Shown piece after piece: positions 13,401-25,172 of a stretch of 60,000 nucleotides of DNA (the first letter of the stretch is position 1; every line of letters begins with the position of its first letter). A program made the position numbers and the translations under genes. Source of the DNA: Lineus longissimus (taxonomy: Eukaryota > Nemertea > Pilidiophora > Heteronemertea > Lineidae). A model generated the notes under the pieces. It was not told the origin of the DNA and did not search any database. It saw only the letters and a program-made list of their open reading frames with translations. The stretch lies in contig NC_088318.1 of the NCBI RefSeq assembly GCF_910592395.1, positions 622,001 through 682,000 on the forward strand. Direction: 5' to 3'.

Positions 13401-16400
13401 TATTGACAAACCAATGAATATTATTTCACATCCATTTGAGATAGCATGTACTTATGGTGAGACTTGATTAAAAATCAACTTGGCCATTGTTTCGTTTTCA
13501 GCAGAGTCAACAACGCCAACAATTAGTATCACTTTAGAATGTAAACAAATGCTCCAAAACGATGCGTGATGATATCTGACGGATCTATATATTGAAATCA
13601 GAACAAAAGAAGCCAATGGCGACGTCAATATACATTGCATGTACTGTAGTCGCGTTGATCGTTTGCGAAATAATTATCAATTGTCTCATAATGAGAACAT
13701 TTCATGCTATGTGAAATAGTTTTTTTGTCATTTGGTGCCCTGACAACAAGTGCTTTGAGCAATAATCAACCCTCAGCTAACTTTACGTAGCAATTAACTG
13801 ATACCTCTGCTTTAATTAGAGTTGATATCAAATTCACTGGTGCGTTGACCTTCTCTCTTTCGACAGAAGTTACTTATGAATGAATATAGATCACACTGAT
13901 AAAACCAGAATATCGCCGCCAATAAAAGGCGACCAGGATAATTAGTTACGAGGATAAAGTTGAAACGACGAAGCCGTAACCGAGTGAATCCACTCCGGTA
14001 ATGGTGGAAAAGGTTATTTTTAACAACAACCACTAAAAGATGGCTACCTACCTTTGTGAGTTCTGAGATCTTCAATCAGTCTGTTTATCGATTTTGAAAT
14101 GTCTTGGCTATTTACTTTTGTACCTGAAGAAGAGGAGAGAAAATACAACATAAGACACATCGATTCTCCTAGCTTAAGATGGGCAATGCGATTAGCGAGA
14201 ACCAAAAAGGAAAACGATAGATTTGATTAATTTTCAAATGTCTTGTCTTGATAGCGATAACTTTAGAGAAACACTCTTCCCCTTAAAATACATCGCGTGT
14301 TTCGTTCGTTCTTGCAACGAGTATTATCATTCATCCCTTGTGGATATCGTGTCGTCATTTTCTTAAAATTTTAAGTGGAAACCGATTTTAACACACACCT
14401 GATCTTCTCGAGAAAGGCGACACTTGCTAATGTTTGCCTTGATTAGTGGCATCTGCACGCTTGAAGTATAACGACTTATAACGATAACACATTCGTCTTG
14501 GCATACTGTCCTGCCAGGCAAATCATATTCCCAGTTGGTACGTTGGTAAGATATTAGGCCTACTTTAAATTTGAATGGACCCTTACACGCCAGCTCAGAA
14601 GTAACTAGACTTGGCCGTTCCTGGCTCTCAAGCCTTGAAACCCAGACAAGGACGGCACTGCGCAAACCAGGGCACAATACGCGCTGACCTCAAAATTGCT
14701 GGAATTGGGCCCCTCTCTACTGTGAGACAACAACGTGCTTATGACATGGTGGCTGCGGACCAATGCAACCAATGAGGCCATTACTATTCTTTAGTCTTTT
14801 ATATGTTCAGTGGCTGGTAGCTTATCACCCCTACCAATGTCATCAAATTATTCTGATCGGGAATTACGGACAGAGACGATCGAAATTTTCAATGCGAAGG
14901 TTCCTCAAGTAGTAAAGAAAGACAAATAAAGAACCTTTTAATCCCAGTGTTGCAGTCGTCTTACAAAATTAATTGAATTGTCGTTTATCCAGTTCTAGGC
15001 ACGAGATGCAGGTATTTCTGGTTAAATTTGATCAATATTCGAATTTATCGTAGGAATCTAAATTGATACAAAGTAAACAAGGATAGATACTTCACCTTCA
15101 CCCCGCAATTGTGATTAGTTTTAGAAATAATGAAGTCTGAAACATAAATCTCGAGAATTTCTTCAGTTCGACTGAAGTAATGACACTTCCATTCTGCAAT
15201 ATCGTTTCTATTCATTAGGATGAGAGTTTTTAATGTTGGGTAAAAGGGATTCATAATGGAGTACACACTCTTGGGAGCAGTGCTCGACTGGGGATGTTTG
15301 CTACACTTAGTGCTGTAGAATATGTGTCGATGTTGTAGACCTCGGCATTGATGATGACAGGTGTGTTATGCGTTGTAGACATAGTCGTCAATCCTCTATC
15401 GGATTGAATGATTAAGATGGATAATGCGCTCATGAAGATTGAATCAGATCGGTGCATTCTTTAATGTACTGTGAAATGCTGTTTTAGTTGTTCTGTGTGT
15501 TTTTAGTGTATTCAGGTAAGATCGTTTCATGTGGCAGTGAGATGTATATGTGAGATGACTGGAATTGATGAGTTAATGACGCACTACAACAAACCCAACT
15601 CATTATCTGAAACCCTGAATCAGAGCAGTGAAGTCAACCTTATTTGCTGTGAGTTATCAAATGAACATAGAAAGTATTTTTACCCTTTAAAAACCGACAA
15701 TTCGTCTCCCATAGGCGAGTGATGCTGAGAATCCTTACTACCCTCCATGAACCAAATCCGGGCGCAGGTGCTTATAATTTAATTAGTATTCTTAGCTCCT
15801 GGTATGAGGAGTTTGGGAGTTGGTTTATTGAGTAATAAGGTGGGATAGGCAGATTAGTTCTAACTAGTAGGAAGTGACAGATGCAAGTTATGAAAGAAAT
15901 ACAGAGAAAAAAAACCCGGACGTTCGACCTGGACTGCTAACATCAAGAAGAGTGTGACAACATTGTTACCTCTTCTGGAGTGAATTGATCCGGCGTACAG
16001 TAACTTAGGAATCACTGTAAAAGTCGTTAGGCTCTTTAGAACCATATCTTGATCTGTCACCATACAATAGGGCAGGACACTCTTTACAAGTGTAATACAG
16101 TATATACATGTATAACTGCTCCAACGGCTTCAATTCAAAACTTGCCCGATTTCGAATTCAAGCAGTTTCCATTAATCTAGACAGCTAACTCTTTTCTGGC
16201 GCCTAAGTTATAAGAGATTTTCCCTTGATGGCAATGTTTACCGAGAGGAAATGTTCCCTTTTGGCCCATTTGCCTATTATTTTACTTATTTACTCATTTC
16301 ATTAGACTTTAGAGTGATTGGTTTACCGAGACCTTGTTCTTGTGACGTGTAATCAGTTAAAGTTCATTACCCCAAGTAGAAAAGGTAGCCCGATTGTTCT

Positions 16401-19400
16401 TAAACATTCCACGGAACTTTTCTTCAAGTCAAATTATTAAGTGTTTTCCCAAATAGTAGTACCCTGGAAACCCGTTGTATGGTTTGGTCACCGATTTGAT
16501 TGCTTCAGCTGCTAGCCAAACTCAGCGACAACTTGCATGCAGAATCAGAATCAAATGGCGTTTTTGTCACTGACCAACAACGCCGATTAACTGAAAAATC
16601 ATTCTAATTTTAGTAACCGTTTATGGTCCGTGTCTGCAATGTATCAATGCTCCTACGATGTTGTTGTATTATGCGTATAAGAAATCGTCTTTGATTACAG
16701 TGAAACTTCAGATAGAATCATACCGTGTTCATTTTTTTACTCCGTCTTGTTACTTGTTAATGTACTTTCAAAGACCAAGAAACCTTAGTTTTAATAGGCC
16801 AAAATCATAAAGTTCATTTTCAAAGATCGTAGCATGGTATTTGAATACCAATACTGTACATTATTCCCCGACTCTCGCCCACTGGCCATTTTATCAAACT
16901 CTGTGATCCCTATGTCTGGAACGAACTGCAAAATTACTTTGGCAAACCTGATTCCGTATATGTTATACTATATATATCGATCATAGCTCAAGCTATTAGG
17001 TTTTTATGATTTGGAAACAAGTTCTAAATGGCAAACTGCAAAGTTACGCCTTTTCACTCTCTGAGTTTACTCAATTATTAGATTTATTAAACTGGCAAAA
17101 ATTGCTAACTTATGAAGAGGAAAGTCGATTCGTTAGGTTTCTTCGATGAAATCTGTTTTATACGTCGCGCTACTGCCCTCACCATTCACCTTGCATCGTT
17201 CTACCACTTTATTAATTGCGAAACGCCGGAGGACAAATAGCAGTGTACTTTGTAGGTCAAAAGGATCTTCCATCTGTTTTACATCAACAAATAAACATGG
17301 TCGGTCTGGAAGTTTCGTTTCCATGATCATCATCTTCCAAAATAACACCATAACCAGAGGCATGCCATCTCCTGATTTACAGCATCAAGCAGCTTTTCAG
17401 AGAAGAAAAATCAATTATCACGACATGAACACCTTGTTGATTACAACTGCCGCATTATAACAGTCTTGTCTTGATTGATAATGATATTTCACGCTTCATG
17501 TCAAGAGGAAGAGAGACGATAACACTTTGTTTCTAATTAAAACTTCACTAATGATACAAAGATCATTGGTCTTTCAGGTGTGATTATAACAAAGTGCATC
17601 AAAGTAACACTTTGGAAAAAAATGTTGAATGAAATATTAATCATCCTGATCTCATTTCCAGTTGAAGATCATAGGACGTTTTTAGTTGTTTAAGTCCGCT
17701 TGGAAATCATTTGGCCTAAGCCATATGGTGTAGAAACATAATGAGCGCTCAAGTTGAGTTTAAGGTCAGGAGAGAAAGAATGAGCCCAGTCAGGCTCAAA
17801 GCTGACCTGGCTCGGAGAGACTAGGAATACAACCGATAGCATTATGAACTATGCTTTAACCCGCCTTCGACTATCACATCAAATGTGACATGACCGGAAC
17901 TTACAAGGTAAACCAACGGAGTAGAATCTATAATTTAAAATGTTCCCAACAACTTTCGCAGTACTTGAACATGATTTCTAAAGAGCTCACGCTCTGCCAA
18001 TTTGCAAATCATCAAAGTCAAGAACAACCATTGTTAATTCAAAATTAGTATGAAAACTGACAATTTTCTATCAAAATATTGAGTGTTGCACGTACGCACA
18101 ACTGGTTACAATATCAGCTCTACCACGTGCTGGAACTACTAAGAATCGCTTTGGCAGGCCATCGTGGGAGCGACGTCAGCTATAAACTAATTGTTGTGGA
18201 TACTGAGTGTCCCTGGGTAACTCGTTGCTGGTTTATCAATTGATTTTAGTTAGACAATTAGTTCTCTAATTGCTCTGTGGTTGTGCTGTGCGTGCGGGGC
18301 ACGCCAACTCCATGGTAAAGTCGACGAATCATGACAGTCAGGCCTTGCGCTCTTCCGCTCGAATAGGTGAAAGTTTCGAAACACAAACAATGCTCCCGAG
18401 ATGACAATTCTTCAAATGAAATTTGGCACATTGGAAGATATACACGGGAAAAAAGAACAAAAAAAAAAACCCCGGAAGACTTGATTAAATACATCCAGAA
18501 TGAAGCACTTCAGAGAAAAAAAATCAATGTATACGAATAAATAAAAAAAGTATGTCGTTACGATGTTTACTGAAGTATGAAAATACTCTTTGGTCTCACA
18601 CTGAGATTTCAGAAAAACCAAACTTTGTAGAAATCACCCCAGTAGTTTTCTGACAAGGCTAAAAGGACAGAGAGATTAACTTATGAAGGCCAACAAGGCC
18701 AAGGTGATGACGTAAGGTAATCCGTTCATTCAATTCCAGTTCCTGGCAAGGTGAATACATGTTTGTGTGGTCGCTCCTGTGTATAAGTGGTTAGCTTAGG
18801 CCGAAGTTACATAGACCTCATTCGTTCATTTCCCAGGACTCATTTTCCCCTTTTGCTTTCGTTCCCCTGTAAAAGCACGGCCTTGTGGCGTGCAATCACC
18901 GAGGAATGAAAGAAAAACCCGGAAAGTGACTCGTGGTAAATGAACGAATGAGGTCTATGTAACTTCGGCCTATAGTTTACAGGTATGCATGTACATGTGT
19001 TTCCGACTTTCTTGGTGTTGTGGGCAGATGTTCCTGTGAATGGCGCATGATAAGTTGGACATTTTGGGCTGTCCTCGTTGATCTTAGTGATATATTGAAC
19101 ATTATTGAACATATCGGGCATGATGTTATTCTCTTTGATTAGTAGGTATGTATGGTTTATTATGCTAAAGGGCATTGGCGAACAGCATGTGTGACCAAAG
19201 ACCAATTATTATTGATGTTGACATATGAGTTTGTCAGCGATCAGTAATCACATCAGCAAGTTAAGACCATATTTGACGCTGAAGACATTTTCTTTTCCGT
19301 AACTTTCGCTTTCTTTCCTCTGATCCAAATAATAAAATAATGTTGACAAAGATGTGCTTTTGTTTGATGCATTCGAACACAACGCAATCTCAAATATTGT

Positions 19401-22400
19401 GCAGTCTCTGTCGATGATCGTTTAGTTGTCAATTTTTGCCTTTGAAGATAACTTTAAGTGGATACTTTCACTCTAAGTACTCTTCATTATTATCATTGTT
19501 ATTATCTCCGTAAAATGCTTGCAGCTGGTAGTATCACCACAGCTAAATACCAAAGCGATCGTCACCTGATGTGTGGCAGTTCTCATTTGAAGGAGTCTTA
19601 GAGAATTGGCTTAATATCAATCCAGCACAGCTATTAGACCAGACGCTTTGACAGAATAAGCTTTGAAGACTATATCGATCCATTGAACCAAAGCTATAAC
19701 AGGAATGAGATTTAGTTGCTCAGACAGCCTCTCACTATCCTGTTGTTAACAAATTTGAAGTTTAGGGCACTTTAGATATAGCTTGTCGGAAATTCACTCT
19801 CGGTATGTTGACGCCACTCTCGCTGTAGATCATCAATCCATGCATTTTAGAAGTGATTGCTGTTTGAGATATGAGATATGTTCATAGTGTGAATTCATTG
19901 GCTGTAGGTCAAACAAACAAAAGAAGCATTTTGGCAGTGCTTTTGGGCACATACTAAATGTTTGTATTTTTAGTTGAGCATTGTTAGCAATCTTCCAACA
20001 CAATACTTGTTTTCGTTGGAAAGAATGCAAGTTTTTGTCCGGTAACTTTGTTCATTTTTGAAGTGAAGAGTAGGAAGCTGTCGTCACGATCTGTACTTGC
20101 GACTGCCCGAAACTAGCTATCAAGTACCTGTTGTTCACCTACACTCAAAGCAAACATTGGCTGGCACTAGTACGGTGATATCCATCGAGCCTTCTTGATA
20201 AATGGTGAGCCCTACTTTTCGGACTGTATGACCATCACTTATTTACCAACGGCAAGTAATCCAAGCCAGATGTTTTCACCAGAATCGCCTTGTTGTACAC
20301 ACATTTTAGGAAAGTGTATCGAGGCAAAGTGATATCATGTGGCTTTTCGGAATCTAGATTCTTTGTAAGAACTCACTAAGAGCTATTCACTTGATTGTGT
20401 CTGCCATTGTTCACCAGATCACGATCAGAAGTCGTCTAACTATGTTCCGATAGCAGGATGCACTCCACAGACAACGGGGAGGTGTCAATCTGGTATATCA
20501 ATCACGAAGAACGAGAAACGGGTTGGGCCTCCGGTTTCTCATTCCCAGTACAACACCTCTCGATAATGAATTTTCAGTTCTGATTACCAGCAGCTATCTT
20601 TTTTGCTCTTAACAATTAGCTTGGGAATTAGCTTGCTGCATGGTGGTAAGAATAGGTAGAAAGGGAGCTGATCTTTGCTGGTAACATGCAAGACGTGCCT
20701 ATTTTAACTCAAGTACCCACTGGCACGACTGGAACCGAATGTAAGAGGGCGTTGGTCGCGCAAAGACACCGACTGCATCAGTGGTCAACGGCTCGGGCCT
20801 ACAAAACCATGCCTAAAGCACATGATGAGGCTGGCATTGTGCAAGGATGCGTGTGAAGGGGGTATCTTGCTTCTATTCACTTGCATCAACGCATTAGCTG
20901 GTCATCAATGTTTCAAAACTGAATCCGAAGTGACTTCAATTTTTGGAGCACTCTATCGGGGCTGAAAAGTCAGCCCTTATTTTTCAAATCCTGAGAGTTT
21001 TTCTGAGCTACAAATAGTAGATGAAAGGTTGGCGCTGGGTTCAAGAAAAGTTATGTCTGTTGCCTTCGGATGATCACTTGTACTTTTACCAGCCAGTTGA
21101 TGATGAAAAAGACAACATTTAAAAAAATTTGAAACGGTTAGGTTAACGGCGTTTATCGGGAAACCACTCAAGCATCGAAAGTAAGACTAATTTTCCGGTA
21201 GAGGTTTTTTCTCATCTTCTTTTCACAAGTCCATAAGAGTACCAGTATGACCACGATGTTTTTAGAGGCCTTTTTTAGTGAACCTACTTTATGGTTCATG
21301 ATCATACGGGCTCAGTTAATTTGCCACCAAAACTAACGAGATGGCGTACACATTATCAGACTTCCTTGATTGGTCAAGATATCATCACGTGACAAGATAT
21401 GAATCGACGGCGATGTGAACTCTCAGGTTCATACTGCGTGCATTTCATGTGCTTTCACCAAAAAAGTAAAATGCTATTGCGCAATAACGAACGCATGTCG
21501 TGTGATAAAACAATCTGGAAACCAATTAAAGTATTTATCTCAGGTACATGAGGCAGAAATTTGGTTAAAAAAAGATTTATCGATGAGTTATTCAAAATCA
21601 AACCTATATATTATTTCTTGTTGACGAGCAGCATAACGAATTGATGTTTGAAGAGTTTAATAACATGTGAAAACTGAAATTAGATTGCCATGGAAACCAT
21701 AAATAAACACTGGACATTTTAATTGATGGGAAACAAGGTATTTGAATAATAGATAAAGTCGTCAGTTTTTATGTCATTTTTAATTTTGATTTCTAGTAAC
21801 TATTGGTCGTGCGTGATTAGCATGTACTTTTGATTGTCCCAAATGCAATGCAGGCGGTGTTAAGGACTGATTCCGCTCAGCGCTTTCATCCACTTCTTGT
21901 TGCCGCTGCTGTGAAATAATACTCCAGCGGCCACAATTAGATGTCATGTATATGTGATAAAACATACTTACCAGATGGTGCTGGCTTTCCTAATACAAGG
22001 CATGCGCATAGGACAACTATGCATGCGACCTGAAACATACAAAGATAAAATCGCAATTAGCAACGTGAGGGAATTCGCTGTGTATTGGTTTTTTTTAATG
22101 TCTGTGATCACATTGGTAATGATCATAGTGTTGGCAGCCTGTGATCTTGATATATAAACGAAGCAGGGCCCGATTACCAATAACACAGAGAATGATATTG
22201 CCCAAGTTGTAGCTTGCCGAGTGAGTAATTTATCCTTTCGTTTGTGCCATCTAGCTGCAAGACAAGCACGATTTTACCAATCGGTCCATCCACGGAATCC
22301 GCATCATGAGGTTTCCGATGATATGCCGTCGAGCGTTAACTCTGCAAATCTTTCGAAAAACGGGAGCTCCCAAAGCCCTCCCAACAAATCGTTATCCTTC

Positions 22401-25156
22401 ATTGGAGATTACCAACCCGGAGTCCATCGTGATTATTGGTCGTCCAGGATGTCTTATAAAACACCAATCAGCGGACAAAAACATGTCTTAAAAACATTCA
22501 CATTTATCCAACGCCTTTTTTCCTCGCTGACCAGCTGATTATTGCATTTCTTGCATTCGTCCCCTGACGTGGACCATAGCCGATGGTCGATTCAGTCAGG
22601 TTGGATATCTGGTAACAATAATGATTCAGAAGATGGCAGCTGGGCCGCGGTCTTCAGACAAATGATCTCGACTATCGGAAAAATTCTCGTTGTTTAGCCC
22701 CTTTTTCGAATGACTTTTTGAAAAGGACTGCTCTCCCTGTCGACAACGGAGTCACAATACACAATAGGTACCAAACGAGATGTAAAGTGGCACTTAAAGA
22801 TGCCCACACTTCCTGTTGATGTACCGCGGGAATGAATCATCCATTCAAGAGGAAACGCAGAACTGGCAAAAAAGCGGAAAAGCACATCAACATTGTACTA
22901 TGTATGTCTCTTGTGATTTCAAATTGAGATGCCAGTGGCTGTCTCATTCTGATCACCACTGTTTCAGTCGCTTGAGCCCGATGGCAAATGCAATGAAAAG
23001 AGTAAACTGTCTTCTATGACGGAGATAATTAGACAAAGAATGAAGATGAATATTCAGGACATGGTACGCCACCGACGCTTTTGCTCTGCCAATTTGCCTG
23101 CACTTGTCCATTTATATCGAAGTTATTTTTTACTGAACCCTCAAGCTATCTTATAAGAGTATGTACTCTTCATTATTTTTGGTGATATCATATCCCGATG
23201 ACTGAGACCTCGTTTTGATTGTTGGAAGATATAACGTTTGCCTTTCTGACTGTTTACAATTCATTCACTTTTTGGAGCATTTGAAGACGGAAATCAATGA
23301 ACTTCGCACAGTTGCTTATCCGAGTTCGAATTGCTTGCAATAAACATTCAGGTGAATCATATGTAGCTATAACTTCATCTTGTGTGTTGTATGTGTGATT
23401 GCAGTCGGAGACAAACTACAGCTGCAGCCAGACATTCACTATCGCGGTTGGCCATGCCACCGTGCCTTGTCTGGGACATTGCCTGAGGATGTGGCGCTGT
23501 CGCACCCGTACATTTCACAAGTGTTTTGCACCGGCTAACAAATACCTTACGATTGACATGCAACTTGAAAAGGTCAAGGCTTAACTAGCACTTTAGTTGG
23601 ACCAGGTAAATACGTTGTTGATAATCGCCGCGCTGGCCGCGTCCTCGTTGTCATAACCAGCTTCTTTCTCACTCTTACACATTGGCCCTAAGCTCAACAC
23701 GATAATTGGAAGTAGCCAATCGTGAGAATCATCCATGTTGGCCTTATGAAGAAACCAGGGATGATGGGTTATGAATGATTTTTTGAAGCGTTTCCTTTAC
23801 TTTGTTTCTGAGTAATGAACGCTTTGATTTCCACAAACTAAGCGTACTGTCCCTGCCTTAGGGATGGTTGGCATTCTTTTACAGGTTGCAGCTAGTCTAG
23901 TGTTGTTTTCCAGGGCAAAAGGTAGCTGAGTTTTTAAAGTGTTCCTTGGCTTCCAGCTGTGTAGTCAGTGGTGTTGGTTTTATTCTAACCACATAGCACA
24001 TATTTGTTTCGGAACTTCTCAGAATGGTAACTTGGAGACGAATACGTCTAATGGATATGGCGATTCATAGAATTTTGTCTGCGATTTAATTGGCACATTT
24101 CGAGAATAGCTTTTGGGAAGAGTCCGTTCCACAAAAGATTCTTAAGCCTAACTTACCTGCACAGCTTATACCTACTGTAATAAATCATGACATGTGAAAA
24201 TCTGAAGGGGATACTCTGTTCTACGGGATATACAGCCTACGACTATATCGGTAATTGGAGAAACCACTTTAAGCCAACCTTAATTACAGTTAAGTATGGT
24301 TGATAGTCTTCTTAATGTAAATCTAATTCAATTTAGAGGTAAGTGACATATGTGCTTAACAAGAAGTTGGTTACAGCTATTTTCAAGTGATTTTTCTGCA
24401 CTCGCTGTAGCGAAGTGATGGTCGTAATGCGTATGAGGAAATGTCGAGGATGTTGCTGAGCTGCCTAATTGTTTTGAGTTATGCACCATCGTATCGACAG
24501 ACTCACTTTGATCACAGACTTAGAGAAGTCCTTGCTTTGATCGATGACACTTGTCCGCAGGAACCGAGTGGGTTCTTACTGTTGTGCTATGCCATCAACT
24601 CGACACTACTGAAGAAGGCAACCGAAGAAAATGTTGGTAGCTTTGTAAGTGCAGTGGCCATGTCCTTGGGCTGGGTGAAGGCCATTTTGGTGATGTATCG
24701 GTTATTTATATATCTATTATGCTGGGCGTCAGACCAAACTTAACTCTGGACGACCATGTGGCTTTCTAGAGCATCTTTCCCAATGCGAACAATAGGGGAC
24801 TAAAGTCCGGCCAAAAAATATCGACAACCATTGTAACACGAAACTGTCCCTTATGTCGAGTAGTTATGGTAGTATGATATGCAGATCGGGAGGAAGGGAG
24901 TTCTAATATTTTGCTATAAATGTAATACACATCATGTATGGTGATTATGGTGATTATACAGTGTGTTTGATAACTTCTTGATATAAGAAATTGATATAGC
25001 CTTGGTTTGAAAATAAATGATAATCTGTTGGTTTATTTCATTTTAGAAATCCACGTCACCTGAAAGCGATCTGCTTTCACTGAACCAATCAGATAGAAAC
25101 ATTGAATTGAATCTGAGAAAAGTGTACTTGATACTTACCAAATATGACTTCATCAT
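10409..25156 (-). CDS. Small secreted helical protein or peptide precursor, split gene (5' part resolved)
   Basis: Four minus-strand exons (coding 25156-25139, then 22029-21972, 14123-14052 and 10486-10409) join in phase to give 75 residues plus one base. Residues 1-20 are a signal peptide: MMKSYL from exon 1 runs straight into VACIVVLCACLVLG from exon 2, with KPAPS after the likely cleavage site. Residues 26-49 (GTKVNSQDISKSINRL, then IEDLRTHK) and 50-75 (AAEDHDQKELVKIVLAFAGK, then LQELQE) are charged and look like two amphipathic helices. The mature part read so far has no Cys. Every junction keeps the frame (phases 0, 1, 1), and donors and acceptors are near consensus. The gene runs on past 10409 with one base of a codon carried over; its end is not settled. 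It resembles a neuropeptide or helical-hormone precursor in size and layout, but I do not recognise the family. Confidence 0.7.
10487..12779. other. Intron 3 of the minus-strand gene, right-hand gap
   Basis: No gene or repeat is recognised; the stretch lies between exons 3 and 4 of the minus-strand secreted-protein gene. Confidence 0.5.
12780..13182. repeat. AT-rich 141-bp tandem repeat, three diverged copies
   Basis: Copies begin near 12780, 12922 and 13063, each opening with AAGTTCAAAATTCTGAAAA and continuing through TTTCAAAGCCAAA, GATGATGTTTCTT and ATTTTGAG(C/A)AGAAAAAA to CATCCTTCAGAGTTGAATTT. Spacing is 142 then 141 bp. The copies differ by substitutions and small A/T-run indels, so the array is old. 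It lies in intron 3 of the minus-strand gene. Confidence 0.9.
13183..14051. other. Intron 3 of the minus-strand gene, left-hand gap
   Basis: Nothing is recognised apart from the splice donor of exon 3 at its right end (14051-14046, read GTAGGT on the minus strand). Confidence 0.5.
14052..14123 (-). CDS. Exon 3 of the secreted-protein gene
   Basis: The exon is 72 nt, phase 1 in and phase 1 out. The acceptor has an almost pure pyrimidine tract (TTTTCTCTCCTCTTCTTCAG), the best in the window; the donor is AAAG|GTAGGT. It encodes TKVNSQDISKSINRLIEDL then RTHK. The other two frames contain stops, so the phase is forced, and it is the one that both neighbours require. Confidence 0.75.
14124..18798. 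other. Intron 2 of the minus-strand gene, first part
   Basis: No exon or repeat is recognised. The longest frames here (for example 14677-14363 minus and 17146-17460 plus) lack splice sites and look like chance. Confidence 0.45.
18799..18970. mobile_element. 172-bp foldback MITE with 33-bp perfect inverted ends and TA flanks
   Basis: The left end (18799-18831) and right end (18938-18970) are perfect inverted copies beginning GGCCGAAGTTACATAGACCT. Pairing continues imperfectly inward, so nearly the whole element folds into one hairpin, with a small palindrome (GCACG...CGTGC) at its centre. TA stands on both outer sides (18797-18798 and 18971-18972), as expected for the TA target-site duplication of Tc1/mariner-type elements. 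There is no transposase. A 121-residue frame on the minus strand across it is a shadow. Confidence 0.85.
18973..21971. other. Intron 2 of the minus-strand gene, second part
   Basis: No exon or repeat is recognised. The right end is the donor of exon 2 (minus CTG|GTAAGT). Confidence 0.45.
21972..22029 (-). CDS. Exon 2 of the secreted-protein gene (signal-peptide core)
   Basis: The exon is 58 nt, phase 0 in and phase 1 out. The acceptor is TATGTTTCAG, the donor ATCTG|GTAAGT. It encodes VACIVVLCACLVLGKPAPS, the hydrophobic core, a small-residue cleavage region and the first mature residues. This frame directly continues the MMKSYL of exon 1. Confidence 0.75.
22255..22538 (+). CDS. Candidate plus-strand exon, Ser/Asn/Pro-rich
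   Basis: A good acceptor (TCCTTTCGTTTGTGCCATCTAG) precedes a stretch open in two frames. The likelier one reads a hydrophilic protein rich in Ser, Asn and Pro (SSVNSANLSKNGSSQSPPNK, then SLSFIGDYQPGVHRDYW) and ends at TGA (22536-22538). The other ends at TAA near 22491. No strong donor and no AATAAA follow, so it may be a terminal exon or chance. It lies inside intron 1 of the minus-strand gene. Confidence 0.25.
23405..23584 (+). CDS. Candidate plus-strand terminal exon, Cys-rich
   Basis: A good acceptor (TTGTATGTGTGATTGCAG) is followed by 59 codons to TAA in a GC-richer stretch. That frame has five Cys, including CLGHC, which fits the C-x-G-x-C signature of cystine-knot proteins (TVPCLGHCLRMWRCRTRTFH, later KYLTIDMQLEK). 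A second frame, offset by two bases, is also open for 45 codons and equally protein-like (LQLQPDIHYRGWPCHRALSG, then TLPEDVALSHPYISQVF). I cannot choose between them, and no upstream exon is identified. The family is not recognised. Confidence 0.3.
   Translation, partial: SETNYSCSQTFTIAVGHATVPCLGHCLRMWRCRTRTFHKCFAPANKYLTIDMQLEKVKA
24290..24338 (+). other. Possible 5' untranslated exon
   Basis: The stretch has a usable acceptor (CCTTAATTACAG) and a strong donor (AGAG|GTAAGT). It cannot join the next exon as coding, since the phase-0 frame contains TAA, but that would suit a leader placed before the ATG at 24441. The intron between them would be only 72 nt. Confidence 0.25.
24411..24644 (+). 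CDS. Candidate exon of a plus-strand secreted protein
   Basis: A strong acceptor (TTTTTCTGCACTCGCTGTAG) and donor (CTTT|GTAAGT) bound 78 open codons, phase 0 at both ends. The ATG at 24441 would begin with a signal-peptide-like run (MSRMLLSCLIVLSYAPS), followed by YRQTHFDHRLREVLALIDDT, a short CPQEPSG turn and FLLLCYAINSTLLKKATEEN. NST is a possible N-glycosylation site. If translation starts upstream, the same stretch is an internal exon. It lies within intron 1 of the minus-strand gene, opposite in direction. The family is not recognised; it rests on splice borders and protein-like composition only. Confidence 0.4.
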
Positions 25157-25172
25157 GCTGTTGCTTGGTTGA
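25047..25172 (+). CDS. Possible terminal exon of the plus-strand gene
   Basis: An acceptor (TTTATTTCATTTTAG) opens 41 codons and a TGA in phase 0, which fits the exon ending at 24644 (KSTSPESDLLSLNQSDRNIE, then LNLRKVYLILTKYDFIMLLLG). AATAAA follows at 25320-25325. However, the minus-strand exon 25180-25139 covers its last third and has the stronger evidence, so this may be chance, or the two genes may truly overlap. Confidence 0.25.
   Translation, partial: KSTSPESDLLSLNQSDRNIELNLRKVYLILTKYDFIMLLLG

Noticed and set aside
18840-19205. 121-codon minus-strand frame
   Set aside because: It runs through the right arm and loop of the foldback MITE and into flanking DNA; it is a shadow of the element.
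24157-24174. 18-nt minus-strand micro-exon between good splice sites
   Set aside because: It would fall between exons 1 and 2 of the secreted-protein gene but begins with an in-frame TAG, so it cannot be in the coding transcript.
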